Made by a program: the position numbers and the translations under genes. 64,000 nt of DNA from Durusdinium trenchii (Eukaryota; Sar; Dinophyceae; Suessiales; Symbiodiniaceae): positions 382,275-446,274 of the forward strand of contig CAXAMN010003558.1 of the NCBI GenBank assembly GCA_963970005.1, given 5' to 3'. The notes beneath the pieces were generated by a model. The model saw only the letters and a program-made list of their open reading frames with translations. It searched no databases and had not been told where the DNA came from. Positions 11,836-23,800 of the stretch are shown here, in pieces. The first letter of the stretch is position 1; the number at the start of each line of letters is the position of its first letter.

Positions 11836-14800
11836 CGACGTTGTTACCTTAGTCCGGTTGTGCCAGTGGCCAAGCGCTGAGAGCGTGGTATTTGATGATT
11901 GCGTGAGCGCAGTCAGCTATACCAGGGCTCCTGTTTCGGGTGTCCATCCCAAAACCCTTAATCATAGAGGCTAAGGGGTGTCCATTATTTTATGACTTTA
12001 ACTACCTCTTGTGGATTGTGATGAATATGAATATATGTTGTTTCGTGCTGTTTACGGGGGATCTGATGTTTCCCAAACATCTACACGGTGAAAGCGCACA
12101 CCCAGCGGATCAAGCAGCAGCATCCACTCGTGAAGGCGATCAAATCCTCCAAGCGTTGAGATGCCTGGGAGCGAGGGCGGTGAGTCAATTCGGAGTGAGC
12201 GTCAATTCGGAGCGGCCTCTCCGAAACGGACCACGAACCACGGATGAAACCCAAACGGACGAAAAAAAAAAAAAAAAACGTCAGGTCGCTGAATCGAATT
12301 CGGTCGGCTTTGCTGATTGAATTCGGCCGATCCAAATCACCAATTCGGCCGATCGGTACGTTGCTGAATTGCTTCTTTTATTTGGGGGGATACTACTTTC
12401 TTGGCAGCTCCCGTCTGATGAGCCTGGCATGGCCAGTTGACTCATCACTCATCTGGCCACGCCCTTGCAACCCTAGCAGTTTACAAGTCAGACACGAGCA
12501 TGGAAGAACCAAAGTCCTCTCCTACCAGTTTGGAGCTTCAAGAAGCAAAGAGTAGATTGAGTCCTCTCCTCCCATGGTAGATGGGGGCCAGTGAGGCCGA
12601 CAAGGATCGAAGTCGCCACACCAATCAATACAGTTACCTTTAATATATACCATAGAAAACTGAAAAGCTGCGAACTAGCTGCAAACTCCACCACCCCATG
12701 ACCTCAAAGAATCTACAGTATTCGCAGAAAGTCAAAGACTTCCCCCGCCTGGTCAGCCACCACCAAGCCTTGAGAATCCAGGACCTCGTTGAAAGGCTGG
12801 GAGCTCCAGCAAAACAAACTCGTAAAATTGGGCGTATCCTTGCTAGTGGAAATACCATTCTTTCGCCCCTCCCCCCAAAAAAGGTCAATATTTTGAACAA
12901 ATCAACATCAACGGTATTCAAAGGTGCTTGGATGGCTCTATCTGTTGGGTGCCAACAAACAAACTAGACCTGAATCGGGATGATCTTTGAAACAGCTTCT
13001 TGAGCACCTTTGGCCACACCAGGGACTCCAATGTGACTCTTCAAGGTTCAGGGCGAGCTTTGTCTGTCCGTGACTCACTCACTCAGTTCAGTGATGTTCA
13101 GTGGCAACTGACACAAACATGGTGTGGTACCCTGGGCTTCTGTCACTCGGATTGTGGAGGAAACAACTTTGGTCAAGTGACTCTCAATCATCAATTTCAA
13201 AGAAACAATGGAGCTACGGCCAAAACCTGGAGGAGAAAACCTCACACTGAATGGTTGTAACTCCCACAAAACCATCAATTTGAATAAATTTGTCTTTTTT
13301 GCCCTAGCTGTGTTAAATGATCTGTCTCTCTCTCTCTCTCCATAGATATCTATGTATGTTATATTGTAATATATGGTGTCTTTGAGAACCGGTCAGAACA
13401 TCCTTAAACCCGCCTCCAGCTCAGTCCGACGAACATGATGGCTTGTGGACCCTGTAAACAAGGGATTCACTGGTAGATCCATCGAAAACACCAAGGAGTC
13501 AAAGCGTTTTGGCTTCTTGCTCGTATTGAGCGACATCAAATACAATACTATATGTATATATATATATATACGATAATTTGTCTGAACTACGTATGTAGAT
13601 TCATTTCACCCAGAATACCGAGGGCTTGGCAGTTGATACCACAGGAAACTGAAATTACAGTAGAGTAACTGTTGAAGGTTCCCAATGGAAGTATGCCTCC
13701 AAAGCATCCCCAATCATCCAACAATCGGACCAAATTCTCAACTGCAGTACTATATAGACTAAATCAATCACTCAGCACTCAGGAATCACTACATTAAAAT
13801 ACTTGCCAGGACGATCCAGCTCCTTGCTCAACCTGTTTTGGTGCATCTCTGTTGATTCTCAATCTGCACGGTTATGGCATGCAAAAGTCTGATCTTGGCC
13901 CTGGTGGGCCAAAACCTTCCTGAAACTTCCTCATCCCAATGCAAAGAAATCAATCGCTAGTAGTAACAAGTGCATCGCTACTAGAAACAAGGGCATTACT
14001 ACTGGTAGCAAGGGCATTAATTACATTTGAAGGGCCAGCACTGGTGAGGGCCAGCACTGGTGACTCAAGACTCCTTGCAAAATGAGAAGTTCCTTATCTT
14101 CACTTCCTTCGAACCACTCTCCCACTTGACACCCCGAAGCCTTCGAGAAGGCTGAAGCAGTACACGCGCCAACAATAAAGAGTTCAGATCTGATGTCCGA
14201 GCGACCAAACTGCCAATTTGACCCAGCTCATTGCAACTGTAGTCCTGCTCATTGCTGCGCTGACTCAGGTTTGTCTGAAAATCTTGGTTTGGTGAGTCAT
14301 GTTCAGGCCCATCTAGCAGGGGTGGAATCAACTCAAATACTATGCCGAAAAGCCGTGGGATGGCCATCTTCCCACATTCAAATCACTTCACACGCATCCT
14401 CTCATCCCCTCCCCGAGCCCATTCCCAATCCCATTCCAAACACCAATATGTTTGCGGTAAAACACACGCGCCTCAAAGCGGAAGGTGAAGGGCACGCGGC
14501 TTTTGAACCCTGGATTGGAATCAAAGAAACTATCCATCTCAGTCTCCTGGGACGCGTCGAAATCCGTCGGATGTCGTGATGAAAAACGGGTTCCGTTTTT
14601 CGGTCGACAAAAACGGATGGCAATTGTTAAACTTCTGGTGCCAAGGGTGCCAGCCAAAGAAACCAAACATACAGAAGTGGAACTGTGGGAGGACTTTGGC
14701 TTTGTGCTAGATCCATGATACTTTCATATATACTTTCGATTGCTCGGCAGGAAGAATAACTGCAAGTACGTAGGATTCTGCTGCAAGTGTTTTTCATTCA

Positions 14801-17800
14801 AGAGTTGACCTTTGAGAATCATAGAGATGCCTGAGAATGTCTATTGCTAGATCGGCTACGTGTTTTTCTCAAACAACTTGTTTATTGTCCAGAATGATGA
14901 GCTCAGGCGAGGACATGCAAATGGAATCAACTCCTTATCACCCTCATCGTCCAAAGCAGAACACCCTGCACGTGCTACAAGTGGAGTGTGGGATTCAGCC
15001 GAGGAGCGTAGCCCGCCAAGATGACGATGACGTTCTTTCGCTTGTCCTCCATCTCCTTGATCAGCGTGTCGACAGCCTCTTGCCCGAAGCTGTCCTCACA
15101 GGCCAGTTCTTCAGGAAGCAAGCATTCTGGAGCAGAGAACTGCCGATGTCAGGGTCTAGGGTTTCGCGGTTCGCAAACCTAGACACGGTACACATCAGTA
15201 TACCTATCCGATCTATCCTTCTGTGTGGCTGACCAGCAAGCCAACTCCTAGCGGTGACCCAGAAGCACCGTGCTGCACATCGTGCTGCACGCTGTGCTGC
15301 ATGCATACGCTGCACGCCGTGCTGCACGCCATGCTGCACGCCGTACACACCAAACACCTGAAGCTTCTGATTCGGATCGGGTCTGATTCTGGGTCCTTTC
15401 CATCACGCACCAAGGCGTAAGCTTCATCGATGAAAAGCACTCCACCCAGGGCCTCCCCGACGGCCTTCTCCACCTGCGTTGTGGACAGGTAACGAATCAT
15501 CAAGATCTTGGAGTTGCTCCAGTCTTCACAGGAAACCCTGAGCATGTGTTATCATTGTTCATGTTTTACCCTGCAAAATGTTGTGCATGTATGCTGTATG
15601 CAACAAATTTTGGCGACCCTGGCTACCCGTTTGGAGACCCTGGCTGAAACAATCTCTATCTTCAAAAGGGGTCAAAAGGGTTCGAAGTCAGAAGACCCAC
15701 AGAACAACAAACTCAACATATCGCCATAACTCTTCACGCACATCCACGCACTATGCTCGGCTTGGCACCACTAAAACTTAAAACTTCAGCCGTTGATTTG
15801 GGTTTCTATGTTCAAAGAAAACCCCCATCAATGGCTTTTGGTATATGTCCTTTCTTCCAAGGGTCTTTAAGAGTCTCCCTATTTAAAAAACACACCAATA
15901 TACAGATCGTCAAGTTGTTATTTTTCTTTGCAGAGTTTCGCGGCCATCCAGTGTAACAGCAGCTTCTCCTCTCAGCCCACCTTCGGGGCAGTCTGGCCCA
16001 GATATTGAGCCACCATATCCTTAGAAAACATCGTTGTGTTCAACAAGAGAACACCATGTTCTCAAAGGTTGCCAATGACAACTGTTCACCTCACCCGACT
16101 TGGGGGCTCTGTTGCTACCCATCTCTCTCGGAACTGAACCGCAGCGCAACTCGCTGTTGGTGGGAACTGCGGCAACCAAGGCTCAACTCGCGCAGCTTCC
16201 TTGAAGATCAACGGCAACTCCACCTGGTTTCGCATTCATCAAACTGGTGCCCCAGTACGTTCCCTCAGAGCAAGAGATCCGATACAGGGTTATGCATTGG
16301 ATGCAAGTAATTACCCCTCCGAGCAAACAAATATCCACCACAATACAGGAAAGTAGTCTTTCCGATGCCTCCAATGTTGGTAAGGATGTTTAAGGAAGTG
16401 TATAGTATATATAAACACGACCTCAGTTTACTTTTCCCACGCGTTGCAGAAAGTTTGTCTACAAAAGCAACGAACTCATGCCTACAATTACCTCTCGGGG
16501 CCCCGACTCTCTGTTCCCTCGCCAAACCAACAGGAACAGAGAGCCCCCCAGTATCCCCTGAGGCCACATCCGCCAAACCGGATGTCCCCCAGGCTCGAAT
16601 ACTATATGAGAGGGAAACCATCATTTGACTCACTCCAGTCTTTTAATGTGGTTTCATTGATTTCTCACCCCCGAGAAATCGAGCCGCGGATTCGGAAAAA
16701 ATAAAACACTCAATCTTTCGGCTTGCCCTTCTTGGCTCCACGTCCCCCTGATCTGCAAGGCCTTAAAGGCGGTGCAGGCTCAAGGGTTGGGCTCTTGCGA
16801 TACAAGTTCAGGTAAGGAATCAAGGATGAGTTCGACAGAGACATATCCGCTAACTGTGCTAAACCGTCGTTCAAATATATACGGGCGGTACGGGCGGCTG
16901 CCCACCGCCCCTGGACAAGGAGAGTATCGAACGATCCGCGGTGGTTAAAATGGAACGTCGCCCCACCACGTCTCAAACTGTAGGGTCTGAAGTGCTGGTC
17001 AGTCAGGTGCAGTGCATCAATGGCACGAGCAAACAAAGCTCGCCAAGCATGAGGTTTGAGAGTTAAAAAGGCAGTTGGAGGATTCTGTTGTTTCCAACGC
17101 CATAGAGCTGGGAGGATGGACTGCTCATGCAGTGTTACACTCTCGGCCGCCCCTTGGCGTGCGCCTCCCTTAGTCAGGCCTAACGAGAGTACAGCCGGTC
17201 CTTTCGGCCCTGGGATGAACACATCCTTTGCCCGTAGGCTCAAAAGTTCTCCTGTGCGCAACAGACCAAAGAAGGCCACACGAAGCGACAAACCAAAGGT
17301 AGGACAATCGTTAAAAATTGACCAGCCACAGAGAGCATCCAGAACCTGAAGGGTAAGTGGCAGCGCCCGATTCGGGATCTCAACAGATGTCCAGGCCTTC
17401 AACAACCGCCAACTTCCAGGGAGTTTGCCCTTGAGTGACGGATCACGGTCCAGTAGCGCTGCCAAAGTGTTGTTGGCAATGGATTTCCCTTCGCCTGTGG
17501 CCCAGAGGTGTTCAAGGTAGTCACTAACTAGACCATCGAGGAGAGTTTGCCGCTTTGGGAGGACTAAACCCTCCCCTGCTAACCAGTCAAAGAACCGATT
17601 CAAGCAGTCTGTATATCGTTCTCTAGTGCGAGGTTGAACTGTGAGCCCTTTGAGTGAACCTAGCTTACTGCGGACTTTCTTGCGCTCCTGCTGGCTTTTT
17701 CCTTCCATTACTTTCGTGGTTTTCTTCCCCATTTCCGATGTAATGGTCTCCGCGACGGCCGATCGGCCGGGTTCTGGTGTGTGTCCACGTAGGCCCACAC

Positions 17801-20800
17801 ACCGACAAGCCCACTTGCCAACTGAAGCGCTCCAATCCTACACCGGTTCTCCTCAACCGCCGGCTCGACGATCTCCCTCTCGACAATGCGTGCAACACCA
17901 CAAGAGAATCGATCAAACGCAAAAAGCGGCATGCTCCTTCCTCAAGCTCTTTCAACCTCCAGACGATGGCTGTTTTAACAGCACGCAATTCCAAGGCGTT
18001 GATGTGCTCTGCAGCACCCGTCCAGCGCCAACCTGCCACATCCTTCCAACGCCAGAGCTTACTGGGAATCGATGCTCGCAACCTATGGTAACGCGCTGGG
18101 AGATCACTGCCCAACTGAAGCAGGATGTCTTCTCCCTTGACAGAAACTTGGCCTAAGAGGCGCGGAACTAGCCCGACTGATGGCGCCCCCGCCTTGGTAG
18201 TTTGACGTAGGGGAGGTCGAAGCAGCAGGCTTCCAAGGTTCTGGTCCCTTCCACGTGTCAACCGCAAGACAAGCGTAGCCACGTCCAGCGACGGCAACAG
18301 ACCAAGGGTGCGAAAAAGGCAGTAAAGCAAGTAGACCACTACCGGAATCGACCAACTGTTGCCCAGCAAGGTGAGCCTACAATCATTGTGAGCTGGCTTT
18401 CCCTCCACGCTTTTAACCATGCACCGTCGGGCGTAGTCCAAAGGGAACCCCAGAATTGCTTCTCTCTCCTTGACTGAAGGAACTCGAACCTCACCAGACC
18501 TGTTTGCACACAGTTTTCAGCCCGGTATTGGTAAGGCGGGAAGCGGTGCAGGTCCGCCATCCACCTAGCAACTGCGTCCGGGGGACACAAGCTGAGTCCC
18601 GCGGGGCGGCGACCCGGCACAGGCGACGGTCTTGCAGTTGTAAACGTGGGCAAGGGACTGTCAGGTCGAACTCGATGCCAACCTGCCTCCAGGAAATCTT
18701 GCTCGTCCAGCTTCGCCTCAAGATCCACACGCCCTTTCACTGGGAGAGCACCTTCCCTCCCTTCAACGACCGTGGCACCCGGCATGCTCCAAGGATCCCA
18801 CCTGCACCAGTACAACCTTGGCCGCCTAGCGAGACTCACCTTTCCTGCATCTATCAGCCATGGGGCCGTCTCATAGGCCAGCGACATAGTCTCACAGTCA
18901 TGGGCGTCCATCGAAGCGACGTTTTCGACGAGCCACCCAGACTGGCGTATCTGAGGGTTTTCAAGTAGATGTCATTTATGAAGGGTTTTGAGGTTGATAT
19001 GGCCTATCGGCTTGAAAACCCCTGCAACAAGAGTTCATCTTGTGTTTGTGGGCAAGTTTGGGCTCACAGCGGGGGAGCGCTGTGCTTGGGGTCCTTGTCA
19101 GCTTTAGCCTCAGATCAAGTGCTGTTGCGCGCTGGAAGAGTTCTTCGTGTAGTGTGTTACTGTAATGTGTGTTACCTGAACCCTGAAACACGACCATAGA
19201 ACACATGCCATGAGCATGAGCATGTGCATTGGCATAGTAGAAACCATGCCATGAGCATGACCATGGTAAATTGGAACCACGCCATGAGCATGAGCATGTC
19301 TTCGAACCATGTACATGTTCACACTAACGGGTCATGAGTGTGTGTGAACATTTGCGTTTCTAACCGCAGCGTTTCAACTCAAGATGGAGACCTCAGCTGG
19401 CGGAAAGGAGCAGGTGCATTCACGCATTTATTGGGGCAGGGAGATCAAACAAACTGATCGCTGGCAGGCTATGGCTCAGGAGAAAGCTGCGCTTTCGATG
19501 GGCGTTCAGAGCTTGGGCAGCAACTACATTACACTTTGAATTTTTGTGCATTGAGGCATCTGCAAAGGCGAAGCCTCGGCGCGTGGTCTCAGAAGTGGAG
19601 CAGTACCCGCCACCCATGCCAAAGCACCAGCCCAAGCCAAAGCAAGAACAAAAGGGTGACGAGAAGCCACCTGCCAAGGACTTCATCCATGTGCATGAGC
19701 ATGTGCACGGACATGATCATCCGAGAACAGTCAGTCATGTTGCCAGGATGACATGTTGTTGAAGGAGGAAGTACCAGCCCCTTCCACCAGCCCTAAACCA
19801 GCTGGTGAGCCTGTGGCACCGGAAGAAGACAATGGCCGGCCTGAAGACCCAAGGATTTGGCCCCCAGATAAGAGACTGAAGACAACTTCTAGGGCTACCA
19901 ACTCGAAGGAAGGAGTTTTCAGGCACGCGTTCCTGCTTCCATGTAATTCCCTCCACTTGCCAGGCTCATGTGTGTTAGTTGTTTGATGGCAAACTTTGTG
20001 TTCGCACTTCCCCGAAGGTCGTCTGATGGCAAGGTTTGGAACTTGCCACCACCTGCTGTGCTCCCCATCAGGAGGTGGGTATTGCTGATTGAATTTTAGT
20101 GGCACCCTTCATGGATGCAGGCCTCTGCCGCGTCGAGATGATGTATGATGTGGCTGGCGCCTCATTGGACAAAGGTTCTTATAAATACAGCTAGCTGCTT
20201 CTTTTGTTTGAGGACTGGTGCTGCCCTACAGGAGGTTTCTGCTTGGAAAAGCTGCGCGTCGAGTGACATGCAGGGTGGGAGTGTCACTGCTTACTGAATG
20301 AGTAGCTGTGCCTTGGCTCTCTGTACAGCTCCTGAGGTCATGGCCTTTGTGAGTGGTTGCCTTATAGTGTGCCTGAGGGCCGTCAGGTATGTACCTTTCC
20401 CTAGATTCTTGCTCCAGGAAATGTCTTCCGTGCGGCACTTACAACTTCGCATGGGCACGTGCATGCGTATGCTGGGCAACTGTTCATGTTCGGTGCGCAG
20501 TTTTCATGGGCATGCTTAAAATGTTCCTGTCCAATGTTTTCATGCGCATGTGACATGTGCATGTGCATGCTCATATTGTTCATGTCCATGTGCATGTGCA
20601 TGCGCGCGCTCATATGTCCACTGTTTCCATGGGCATGTGCACGCGCATGCCTGGCATGCACTTACCTGTCATGGCATGGGCATGTCAGCCATGAACATGC
20701 CCCAATTCTATATCAGAGTGAACATGTTCAGATTTGACCTGCCCAGGTCCTACTCCATGCAGCTTCCTCCAAACCGTCATGGGGTGCCCACGTTCCAGGT

Positions 20801-23800
20801 CGCCGTCAATTTCCTGTCTAGGTTTTCTGTGCAACTCACACCTGATAGAGCCTTTTGGAAGCTGTTTGGGCTTCTCAACTCAGCACTGATTACTTAGTGT
20901 GCTGTTGCCCGGGATGCCACGGGAACTGAAGCAGCTTTGTGAAGACCCCAATCTTGTCAGCAAGTACTGCGCGGCCTTTTCAGCAGAAGTGGGAGACTTC
21001 TCTCCCTTCGGAGTCTCCTCTGCTGTCTTCTTTTTGGGAGAAGGCTCTCCCTTGCCAGCCTCCTCGTCAGACTCAGGGAACAGCCGCGCTAAAGAGTAGT
21101 AGGCTCCGTCCAAGATCTTAGTAGTCTTGGCCTCAGCCTCGGATGTGCTCGGGAGCCTCGAACTCGAAGCGGCAGCCTTGAGCCTCTCGAGAGAAGCGCA
21201 CACGGTGCACTCGCCCGCAAGCAACCTCCACTTGCAGCACCGTGAGCAAGTTTGCATCGAACGTTTGAGCCCAATGCTACGTGGAATATTCAACTGATTC
21301 GTGTTTATTCATGTGGCCATAAAACCATATATATATATATTGTACCGAATCGATCTACGCCAGCTCAAACATATACCATCTCTCGCACAATGGCACCGAT
21401 CACGATCAATGTCATCGCTGGCTGGTCCATACGGAGCTATAGCAGTGCTTCTAAGCTGTGGGGTGAGTGGCCCAGGAACATGACATAGAACAAGGGATAA
21501 GTTTGGTCATAGTCATACTGTTTCTTTGTTCTATTATTCGTTCGGCATTTTGGTCTCTCCATGCTGCCTCCTTGTGGTCGACGCCTTCTCGGGTGCCCTG
21601 CATCTTGGCCTGAAGGAGCCGTTTGCGCGCTGACAGAGGCATCCCACGAACCACAGTCTTGGAATGTCTTGGTACATGCCCAAAGGACTGCGGAATGTAA
21701 CTATGTTTTTTGCAAAAGAACACCTCTGCAAATCTGAGTCTGTCTTTAAAATCAGCCAAAACCCTTGCCATCACACGTAACCTTTGGCCTTCATTGGACG
21801 CATGGTTGGCATCAAAAAAGCAAGACTACAATAGTGCTTTTGTCAGGCTCCTTGTTTGGCCAACGCCACTGACCAGAGCCACAATCATTATCTTGAGGTG
21901 AAGAGTCAAGAGTCAAAAGTTCTTGTTAGACGCCGCAACATATGTTTCTTCTTGCAAACGCTGGTCATCACCAACCCAAAACACCACCGATGCCAGCCAA
22001 TCACCAACCACTCGTTCATTCTCCCCATGACTTGAACGCGGCCCCCCAAATGGCCACCCATTTCGCCTCCTCTTTCAGGCGCTTCTTCACCTCTTTCGGC
22101 ATGGCCACCACGCCCATCTTCACCTCACCGCAACACGAAGGCGACGCTTGAAAAAGCGACGGAGGTCTTCAGCTCGAGGGATCGGCGAGAGTGGGACACA
22201 TCGGTTTAGCCTTGTTGGGGTGAAACCCTGTGAGACCCAAAGCAGGCGAGAGAGTTCGGCTGTGCTGGGTGAGGGGATCGAAGGTTTGTTTGCATATCTA
22301 TGGGATCCGACCATCGGGAACTGGCAGATCTAAGGCCTGCGGTCTGTGAGGTTGTCAAGTCGAACAGCCCCATTGTAGCGATGGCCTCCACCTAGTAGCT
22401 TCTAGCTACTAGCTTCTTGTTAGTATAGTAGTAATGCCCTTTGTCAAGTCGAACGGCCCCATTGGAGTCAGTTTTGTGCGTCGAGATGCCATCATCTCTC
22501 CCACGATGCGAGCCACGACAGTCTTCCCAGTGCCAGGATTTCCGAGAAAGCCTCGGATGCTCAGCTTATCACACTGGACAGTCAAAACCTAAACCTAGGA
22601 AGCATCAGACTTTACAGTGTCTTTATTGACTATCTCTCAGATCGTAAGGGATTTGGTATATCTATGTCCATCATATATTGATGATTTTGATATTTGTTTG
22701 TCAGCGACCATTGTTGGCCTTTGCAGTTTCAGAACATGCACAGTGCTGAACCCCAAGAAAACCCTGTCGGCGCACAGTGTTGTTCGCATGAAAACCCTGT
22801 CATCCAAGGGCATTCCCTGCCGGAGACTTGCAACGCAGTCCAAAGAGGGAAAGGAAAAAGGCTCGTCCCATCCAACTCCTATTTTTCACGGTTTAGGTAC
22901 GTTTTCCCCTAATTATGCATAGAAAACCACTGAAAAATCTATATGTGCAGAGGTTTACTACAGGCACTCTGGGCCTTAACACTGGCTGGTATCCCCATGA
23001 TGATGCACAAGAAGAGCTTCCATATGTTTGCATCATGTTTAATTATGTTCTATCTGAGTCATACTAGTTAGATGGTTGTAACTTGATGTAACTTGTAAAT
23101 CTTGAAGTTGGCACTTATAAGGTATACATTTGAAATCATTCAAAGTGAACCGTTCGACCCAGCCGCCCGACGAGAGCGGGAAAAAATCGTACCATTGTTT
23201 CTTGTGATGAGAGCCATGCAGCGCATGTGGAAGGATTGGCCACCCAAGGAGCTCCTCAAGACGTGAATTGTGGAGGCCATGGCGTTTCCAGAGGGTTGGG
23301 AAACCCTGGATTCACAGAATCTGACAGGTTTTCGCCATTGACCAAACCTGCACTGAACCCGAACATCTGGGAACTGACCGACCACTGGAAAGCACAAAAC
23401 ACAACCAGGTGTCATTCATGTTTGCTTCTCCGAAACAGAAACCAAGAGCCGTTGGGCCGTCTGTGCTCAAGGGAGACTTTTGAATAGCCAGATTGAGTTT
23501 TGGTAAGTGGAATTAGACAATCAACCCTCGACGTCCACACAGTCGTTGAACAAATCAGCAACACTCACAGACTCACAGTCTTAGTCTTAGTGAAGAAACT
23601 CAAGAGTCAGCTCATCTGACCATTGACAGCTGATTTGCTGAGACAAACCCCTTCCACCCCTGGGCCCTTTGATGCCTAAAGTTGGCACAAAGGAATTGAA
23701 CAAATCCACCGACCCCGGTCTAGGCCGATGAACGTGAGCGTGAGCGGTGGGCGATGTCACGTTGCCGTCACATTGACAACATTTGCCAAAAGATTCCCAT

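Larger units (their letters stand above)
16710..18972 (-). mobile_element. Decayed DIRS-like retroelement with DNA methyltransferase
   Basis: Read on the minus strand the order is C5 cytosine methyltransferase, RNase H-like domain, tyrosine recombinase. The recombinase together with RNase H points to a DIRS-type (YR) retrotransposon rather than an LTR or LINE element. Methyltransferase genes inside dinoflagellate retrotransposons are established in the literature. No reverse transcriptase or gag is visible: an in-frame stop lies just upstream of the methyltransferase at about 18970, so the copy is 5'-truncated. At least two frameshifts separate the domains. No terminal repeats were recognised. 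It sits inside AAA+ copy 1, in the same orientation, between the Walker A and Walker B exons. Confidence 0.85.

Noticed and set aside
15213-15420. Cys/Ala/His-rich ORFs at 15.2-15.4 kb
   Set aside because: They come from the 12-bp GTGCTGCACGCC array inside an AAA+ intron.
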